Below are positions 5,647 to 9,588 of a DNA stretch of 9,588 nt, piece after piece (the first letter of the stretch is position 1; each line of letters starts with the position of its first letter). The stretch comes from Gammaproteobacteria bacterium (GTDB taxonomy: Bacteria > Pseudomonadota > Gammaproteobacteria > UBA4575): contig JANQKJ010000085.1 in NCBI GenBank assembly GCA_028281205.1, positions 1-9,588 of the forward strand, written 5' to 3'. The translations under genes and the position numbers were made by a program. A model generated the notes under the pieces. The model had not been told where the DNA came from. It ran no database searches and worked only from the letters and a program-made list of their open reading frames with translations.

Positions 5647-7302
5647 ATGGCATTATTAAAAGTTAGTAATTTGTCTACCGAAATCCGCTTAACGGATCGT
5701 ACAATTAATGCCGTTAAAGATGTTTCGTTTGAAGTAAATCATGGTGAGACATTTGCATTAGTAGGTGAGTCGGGGTCTGGTAAATCTATAACTGCATTGT
5801 CGCTTGCACGCTTATTGCCTGATGCGGCAAAAATTACGCACGGACAAGTGCGGCTGAATGACGCTAATTTACTTAATTACACCGAGAAGGATATGCGCAC
5901 TGTTCGTGGCAGTAAGGTTTCAATGATCTTCCAGGAACCTATGACGTCATTGAATCCAGTAGTGAAAATTGGCGATCAAATTAGTGAATCAATGATTCAT
6001 CATGAGCAATTATCCAAACAGGCAGCACGTGCACGTTGTTTAGATTTATTAAATGCAGTTGGGTTGCCTGATGCTAAACGCAATATGGGTGAGTATCCGC
6101 ACCAGCTATCTGGTGGTATGCGGCAACGTATTATGATTGCGATTGCCCTGGCTGCTAATCCTGATGTGTTAATTGCAGATGAGCCGACTACTGCATTGGA
6201 CGTTACAATTCAGGCGCAAGTATTGGAGTTATTAAAAAAGTTGCAGGAAGAGCTCAAGATGGGGTTAATTTTTATTACTCATGATCTTGGTGTAGTGCAA
6301 CAAGTAGCAGATCGTATTGCGGTTATGCGTTATGGTGAGATTGTTGAAACTGCAAGCAGTAAAGAGTTTTTCTCAGCACCACAACATCCTTATAGTCAAC
6401 AATTATTAAATGCTGTGCCAAGTATTCATAAGCGTGGTCAGCGTTTGTCTATTAATGGTGAAGATGCTACACAGTTAAATAAGAATATTAAACAAACCCC
6501 TGATAATTTGCCATTGTTAGATGTTGACCACTTAAAGGTTCATTTCCCAATTCGAAAAGGTATTTTTAAACGCGTAGTAGACCATGTCAAAGCAGTGAAT
6601 GATGTTTCTCTGCAGCTTTATCCGGGTAAAACTTTAGCACTAGTCGGTGAGTCAGGTTGTGGTAAAACCACTGTAGGTAAAAGTATTGTACGCTTGCTCG
6701 AAATCACGCAGGGTGACATGACATTTCAGGGGCATGACCTTGTCCAGTTAAAAGGTGAAGAACTAAGAGCGCGTCGAAGTGACTTGCAGATTGTTTTCCA
6801 GGATCCTTACTCTTCACTTAACCCTCGTATGCTGGTTGGAGATATTATTGAAGAAGGCATGATTTCTTTAAGTGTCGAAAATAATCCGCAAAAACGTAAA
6901 CAAGCTGTAACTGAATTATTGCAGCAAGTGGGTTTACCTGCAGATTCAATGGATCGTTACCCGCATGAATTTTCAGGTGGGCAAAGGCAACGCATTTGTA
7001 TTGCGCGTGCACTTGCAGTGAAACCTAAAGTCATTATTTGTGATGAGCCCACAAGTGCTTTAGATGTGTCTGTGCAAGCACAAGTGTTGAATCTGTTAAA
7101 GGATTTACAGGCGCAACTGGGTATGAGCTATTTGTTTATTACTCATGATATGTCCGTAGTGAGTTATCTTGCTGACGAGATTGCTGTGATGTACCAGGGT
7201 GGAATAGTGGAGCATGGTGACGCAATAAGTGTTCTGCAAGAGCCGCAGCACGAATATACGAAGAAATTATTAGCTGCAGTGCCAAAACTGCATTTGCACT
7301 AA
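5647..7302 (+). CDS. Peptide-type ABC transporter ATP-binding protein with two fused nucleotide-binding domains (YejF-like)
   Basis: This protein powers the importer from the cytoplasmic side. Its 551 residues contain two complete ATPase domains, replacing the separate D and F subunits of Opp/Dpp systems. Domain 1 has Walker A GESGSGKS (40-47), Q-loop Gln96, signature LSGGM (154-158), Walker B VLIADEP (174-180) and switch His212. Domain 2 has GESGCGKT (334-341), Gln385, FSGGQ (442-446), VIICDEP (462-468) and His500. Each ends with the oligopeptide-family C-terminal motif (HPYSQQLLNAVP at 247-258, HEYTKKLLAAVP at 535-546). Both sites keep the catalytic Glu and look competent. The length and layout match E. 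coli YejF (about 530 residues). The start lies 5 bases after the permease stop, with a weak CGGA 9 bases upstream. It is the last gene of the operon. Confidence 0.95.
   Translation: MALLKVSNLSTEIRLTDRTINAVKDVSFEVNHGETFALVGESGSGKSITALSLARLLPDAAKITHGQVRLNDANLLNYTEKDMRTVRGSKVSMIFQEPMTSLNPVVKIGDQISESMIHHEQLSKQAARARCLDLLNAVGLPDAKRNMGEYPHQLSGGMRQRIMIAIALAANPDVLIADEPTTALDVTIQAQVLELLKKLQEELKMGLIFITHDLGVVQQVADRIAVMRYGEIVETASSKEFFSAPQHPYSQQLLNAVPSIHKRGQRLSINGEDATQLNKNIKQTPDNLPLLDVDHLKVHFPIRKGIFKRVVDHVKAVNDVSLQLYPGKTLALVGESGCGKTTVGKSIVRLLEITQGDMTFQGHDLVQLKGEELRARRSDLQIVFQDPYSSLNPRMLVGDIIEEGMISLSVENNPQKRKQAVTELLQQVGLPADSMDRYPHEFSGGQRQRICIARALAVKPKVIICDEPTSALDVSVQAQVLNLLKDLQAQLGMSYLFITHDMSVVSYLADEIAVMYQGGIVEHGDAISVLQEPQHEYTKKLLAAVPKLHLH
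7275..7292. terminator. Small hairpin at the convergent gene ends, possible bidirectional terminator
   Basis: TGCAGT (7275-7280) and ACTGCA (7287-7292) form a 6-bp stem with a 6-base loop inside the last codons of the ATPase gene. TTTG follows on the plus strand. In the minus direction it lies 14 bases after the FHA-gene stop. It is the only inverted repeat I see near this junction, but it is short and lacks a long T run, so this is a weak call. Confidence 0.2.
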
Positions 7303-7306
7303 CTAA

Positions 7307-8176
7307 TTACTCTGTGAAGAATTCTAGTTTGATATTAGCGACTTCAATAATGTCGTTATCTTCGAGCTGAGTTGCTTTGGCTTTTAACTCCTCACCATTA
7401 AGTAGAGTGGTTTGTCCTTCTTGTCCTTGCACATGTATTAAGAAGTAACCTTTGGCACGTTTAGTAACGCCGGCAACAGCAATCTTGGGCGAGCCAAAAG
7501 TAGTCAGGGACTTCTTAAGGTCTAACACCAAGCCAGCATTCTTGCCATTAAGCACTTGTAGTTTGCCAACCCTATCGGGTTCAGTTGCTGCTTTAGTCGT
7601 TGTTGGTGCGGGTGCTGCTGGAGCTGATTTTGCAGGCTCTGGTTGTGCATCTTGTGTGGCCGTTGCTACTGCTTCTTGTTTTGCAGGCGCTTCTTCGACT
7701 TCCACTTCATCCTCTTCACGTGTATCTATAATGGGTGCAGGATGATTTGATAAGGTGCTTGTGGATGGTCGTTCTTGAATGACAGTGCTTTCCTTCTTGA
7801 GGAAATCGTCCATTGCTTCTGGATCATTTGGTGAGAGAACAATAGTTTTTTCCAGGACATCGGTTTCATCGTTCTCTTCTTGCTTAGGCTCATTGCCAAC
7901 ATAACGAATTCTGTAATTGCCAACGTCAATCAGGTCACCATCCTCTAGCGCATGCTTTTTGACAAGACGCGCGTTAACATAAGTGCCGTTAGTGCTATTT
8001 AAGTCCTCTAGAAATGAGCTATCCAATACGGTGATAATCTGAGTATGATAACTGCTGATGGCTAAGTTATTGATACAAATGTCGTTATCAGGTTTGCGCC
8101 CGATAGTCATTTTTTCTTTTGTAATCGGGAACTCGCCAACGAGTTTATCTTCGAGGGTGACGACCAAGTGTGACAT
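7307..8176 (-). CDS. FHA-domain protein with degenerate second FHA-like domain
   Basis: FHA domains bind phosphothreonine peptides. This 289-residue protein has no signal peptide or membrane segment and should be cytoplasmic. Residues 1-95 are a canonical FHA domain: GRKPDNDI (26-33, with Arg27), SSYH (41-44, Ser41 and His44), LNSTNGTYVN (59-68) and LEDGDLIDVG (77-86). Residues 96-200 form an acidic, then Ala/Pro-rich, probably disordered linker. It contains two similar threonine motifs, EKTIVLS (Thr111) and ESTVIQE (Thr131). Residues 204-287 look like a second FHA-type fold (GKLQVLNGKNAG, FGSPK, LLNGEEL, LEDNDIIEV). There the GR and S-x-x-H residues are missing, so it probably does not bind phosphothreonine. 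The gene starts 6 bases after the phosphatase stop with no clear ribosome site, consistent with translational coupling. It is likely the reader of the adjacent kinase/phosphatase pair. Confidence 0.9.
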   Translation of the reverse strand: MSHLVVTLEDKLVGEFPITKEKMTIGRKPDNDICINNLAISSYHTQIITVLDSSFLEDLNSTNGTYVNARLVKKHALEDGDLIDVGNYRIRYVGNEPKQEENDETDVLEKTIVLSPNDPEAMDDFLKKESTVIQERPSTSTLSNHPAPIIDTREEDEVEVEEAPAKQEAVATATQDAQPEPAKSAPAAPAPTTTKAATEPDRVGKLQVLNGKNAGLVLDLKKSLTTFGSPKIAVAGVTKRAKGYFLIHVQGQEGQTTLLNGEELKAKATQLEDNDIIEVANIKLEFFTE

Positions 8177-8182
8177 GACTAT

Positions 8183-9010
8183 TTATTGACCAAATATCTT
8201 TTTAAAATTAGTGTTCCAACGCTTTTTCTGTGGAAAGGCTTTAGTGGGTTTGGCTAATAGTACTGAAATATTATCTCGCCCGCCTTTAACATTCGCACAT
8301 TCCACAAGATTTTCCGCTAATTTGTCAAGATTATCATGGAACTCACTCACTATATTAGAAATTTCCTGATCATCTACCATATCTGTCAGACCGTCGGAAC
8401 ATAGTAAATAAATATCTCCAGGGATCACCATATCTTCTCTGATATCCACCGCCGTGGTGGGCTGTATACCTAATGCGCGGGTGACCAGATTACGATTCAA
8501 TGAGGCATCTGCTTCTTCCTGGGTATAATAGCCGCGATCTACCAGTTCTTGCAGGAAAGTATGATCGACAGTGACTTGTTCAAGTTTTGAGCCACGAAAA
8601 CGATACATACGTGAATCTCCTACATGAGCAATAGTCACCTGGTTATTATAAAGAACGGCTAACACCAGAGTTGTGCCCATCCCCCGACACTCTGGGTCCT
8701 CCTGACCTTTTTGGTAAATTTTTTCGTTGGCTATAGTTATAGCTTCGCGTACTGCTAAACTTTCATTGGAATAACCAGTAGTTGGGTCTAGTTCACCAGA
8801 GCTGAGTTTGGGAATACGCTCTTCCAGCTCAGTTAAAACAGTTCTTATTGCCAGTTCGCTTGCTACTTCACCACTTTTATAGCCACCCATACCGTCTGCG
8901 AGGGCAACAACGCCTATATCTAGGCTCTCTCCCAAGTAATCTTCGTTATGTGAGCGCACTTTGCCCGTATCAGTACGCCCTGCTACAGATAAAATTCCTT
9001 TTAAATTCAT
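8183..9010 (-). CDS. PP2C-family Ser/Thr protein phosphatase
   Basis: This is a metal-dependent (Mn/Mg) phosphatase that removes phosphate from Ser/Thr residues, most likely reversing the neighbouring kinase. The 275-residue product is a single bacterial PP2C domain of the Stp/PppA/PstP type. Its motifs are all present: GKVRSHNEDYLG (16-27, Asp24), ADGMGGYKSGE (38-48, Asp39), GMGTT (110-114), HVGDSRMYR (129-137), NRNLVTRALG (172-181), CSDGLTDMV (204-212, Asp206) and GGRDNISVLLA (243-253, Asp246/Asn247). The metal ligands are complete, so it should be active. A short basic tail (KKRWNTNFKKIFGQ) follows the domain; there is no membrane segment. It begins 24 bases after the kinase stop with no strong Shine-Dalgarno site and ends 6 bases before the FHA gene, so the three are probably one transcript. 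Confidence 0.95.
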   Translation of the reverse strand: MNLKGILSVAGRTDTGKVRSHNEDYLGESLDIGVVALADGMGGYKSGEVASELAIRTVLTELEERIPKLSSGELDPTTGYSNESLAVREAITIANEKIYQKGQEDPECRGMGTTLVLAVLYNNQVTIAHVGDSRMYRFRGSKLEQVTVDHTFLQELVDRGYYTQEEADASLNRNLVTRALGIQPTTAVDIREDMVIPGDIYLLCSDGLTDMVDDQEISNIVSEFHDNLDKLAENLVECANVKGGRDNISVLLAKPTKAFPQKKRWNTNFKKIFGQ

Positions 9011-9034
9011 TTAGTTATAAGCATTCATCGAGGG

Positions 9035-9588
9035 TTAAGTTGTTTCTGAACATTGGCGTAATTGTTGGGAAAACTCTGCTGCGCTCGCAAATCTCTGACC
9101 GGGATCTTTTGCCAGTGCTATTTCTACCACATCTACAAGGTTTTTGGGCAAGTTCGGTCTAATTTCTAGTATATTTTGATGCGGCTCGTTCACAATTGTG
9201 TGCATCAATCTTGCCATGGAGTTACCAGCAAACGGAGGAACACCGGTTAGTAAGCGGTAGAGTGTTGCGCCAAGAGAAAAAATATCGCAACGTGCGTCGA
9301 CGTCTTTACCACTCAATTGCTCGGGTGACATATAAAAAGGTGTGCCAAGGAAAGACCCGGCCAGTGTTTGTGTTGAGTTGGCAATGTGAGCAATACCGAA
9401 ATCGCCCAATTTGGCGCAAGCAGCGGCATGGTCATAGAGAATGTTAGCCGGTTTTACATCACGGTGAATAATACCTTTTTCATGTGCATAGTGCAGGCCA
9501 TCAGCACACTGTGCAATTAAGTCTATAATCAGTGCGCGTGGGAGTAGTGCTTTAGGCTGGCTGTATTCTTTTAGCGATTTCCCACGTA
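9035..9588 (-). CDS. Hanks-type Ser/Thr protein kinase, C-terminal part (runs off the window)
   Basis: The reading frame continues without a stop to the right edge, so the gene's 5' end and the kinase N-lobe (P-loop, ATP-anchoring Lys) are not visible. The 183 residues seen begin RGKSLKEY and cover the C-lobe. The catalytic loop is HRDVKPAN (visible residues 41-48, Asp43), the metal-binding motif DFG is at 62-64, and the activation segment contains STQT. The P+1 region GTPFYMSPEQ has SPE in place of APE. DARCDIFSLG follows, and the late Arg165 is in DPGQRF. The HRD arginine and loop Ser/Thr suggest activation by loop autophosphorylation. The protein stops about 10 residues after the domain, with no membrane segment or sensor on the C-terminal side, unlike PknB-type kinases. 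It is the upstream gene of the phosphatase/FHA cluster. Confidence 0.93.
   Translation of the reverse strand, partial: RGKSLKEYSQPKALLPRALIIDLIAQCADGLHYAHEKGIIHRDVKPANILYDHAAACAKLGDFGIAHIANSTQTLAGSFLGTPFYMSPEQLSGKDVDARCDIFSLGATLYRLLTGVPPFAGNSMARLMHTIVNEPHQNILEIRPNLPKNLVDVVEIALAKDPGQRFASAAEFSQQLRQCSETT

Noticed and set aside
1084..7302. Assigning yejA, yejB, yejE and yejF
   Set aside because: The gene order and fused ATPase fit, but the binding protein and second permease differ from their E. coli counterparts in length and architecture. Only the resemblance is stated.
7452..7745. Ala/Ser/Val-rich open frame of 97 codons (+) opposite the FHA gene
   Set aside because: Its composition mirrors the Ala/Pro/acidic linker on the coding strand. 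The FHA domain on the minus strand is unambiguous. The minus-strand frame at 7726-7929 is also a shadow.
9035..9409. Short 124-residue kinase starting at the TTG at 9409-9407
   Set aside because: The frame is open upstream to the window edge and encodes the HRDVKPAN catalytic loop, so the TTG is an internal Leu codon just before DFG.
8848..9447. Plus-strand open frames at 8848-9162 and 9196-9447 opposite the phosphatase and kinase
   Set aside because: Both are antisense to conserved catalytic domains, and neither has a recognisable protein motif.
7307..9588. Type VI secretion post-translational control genes (ppkA/pppA/fha)
   Set aside because: No secretion genes are visible and the kinase lacks a C-terminal extension. 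Kinase/PP2C/FHA clusters also occur outside type VI loci, so those symbols are not justified.

Overview
This is an A+T-rich bacterial chromosomal window, most likely from a gammaproteobacterium. The evidence is an E. coli-type FabI with closely matching sequence, a lipoprotein-type solute-binding protein, a Yej/Dpp-type peptide ABC transporter, and a kinase/phosphatase/FHA trio of a kind common in Gram-negatives. The species cannot be named from sequence alone. There is no mobile element, CRISPR array, rRNA or tRNA, and I see no sign of recent transfer. All full-length genes look intact.

Layout. Positions 1-107 (+) hold the last 34 codons of a dicarboxylate/amino-acid:cation symporter. A roughly 100-base gap with a perfect 9-bp hairpin separates it from the convergent fabI (210-992, -), the enoyl-ACP reductase of fatty acid synthesis. 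A short divergent promoter region (about 993-1083) then leads rightward into a compact four-gene operon (1084-7302, +). This encodes a complete oligopeptide-type ABC importer: an extracytoplasmic solute-binding lipoprotein, two permeases, and one polypeptide carrying both ATPase domains. The genes are joined by a 4-base overlap and gaps of 2 and 5 bases. The gene order and fused ATPase resemble the YejABEF arrangement, but the binding protein and second permease carry extra membrane segments not typical of that family.

The operon ends 4 bases from the stop codon of a convergent signalling cluster (7307-9588, -). In transcription order this is a Hanks-type Ser/Thr kinase (its N-lobe lies outside the window), a PP2C phosphatase and an FHA-domain protein. 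These plausibly form a writer/eraser/reader module for phosphothreonine signalling. The FHA protein has candidate phospho-acceptor threonines in its linker and a second, degenerate FHA-like fold at its C-terminus.

Most of the window is recognisable housekeeping, transport and signalling. I found no clearly new system. The points most worth a second look are the doubly anchored binding protein with its extended permease partner, and the self-contained kinase-phosphatase-FHA module.
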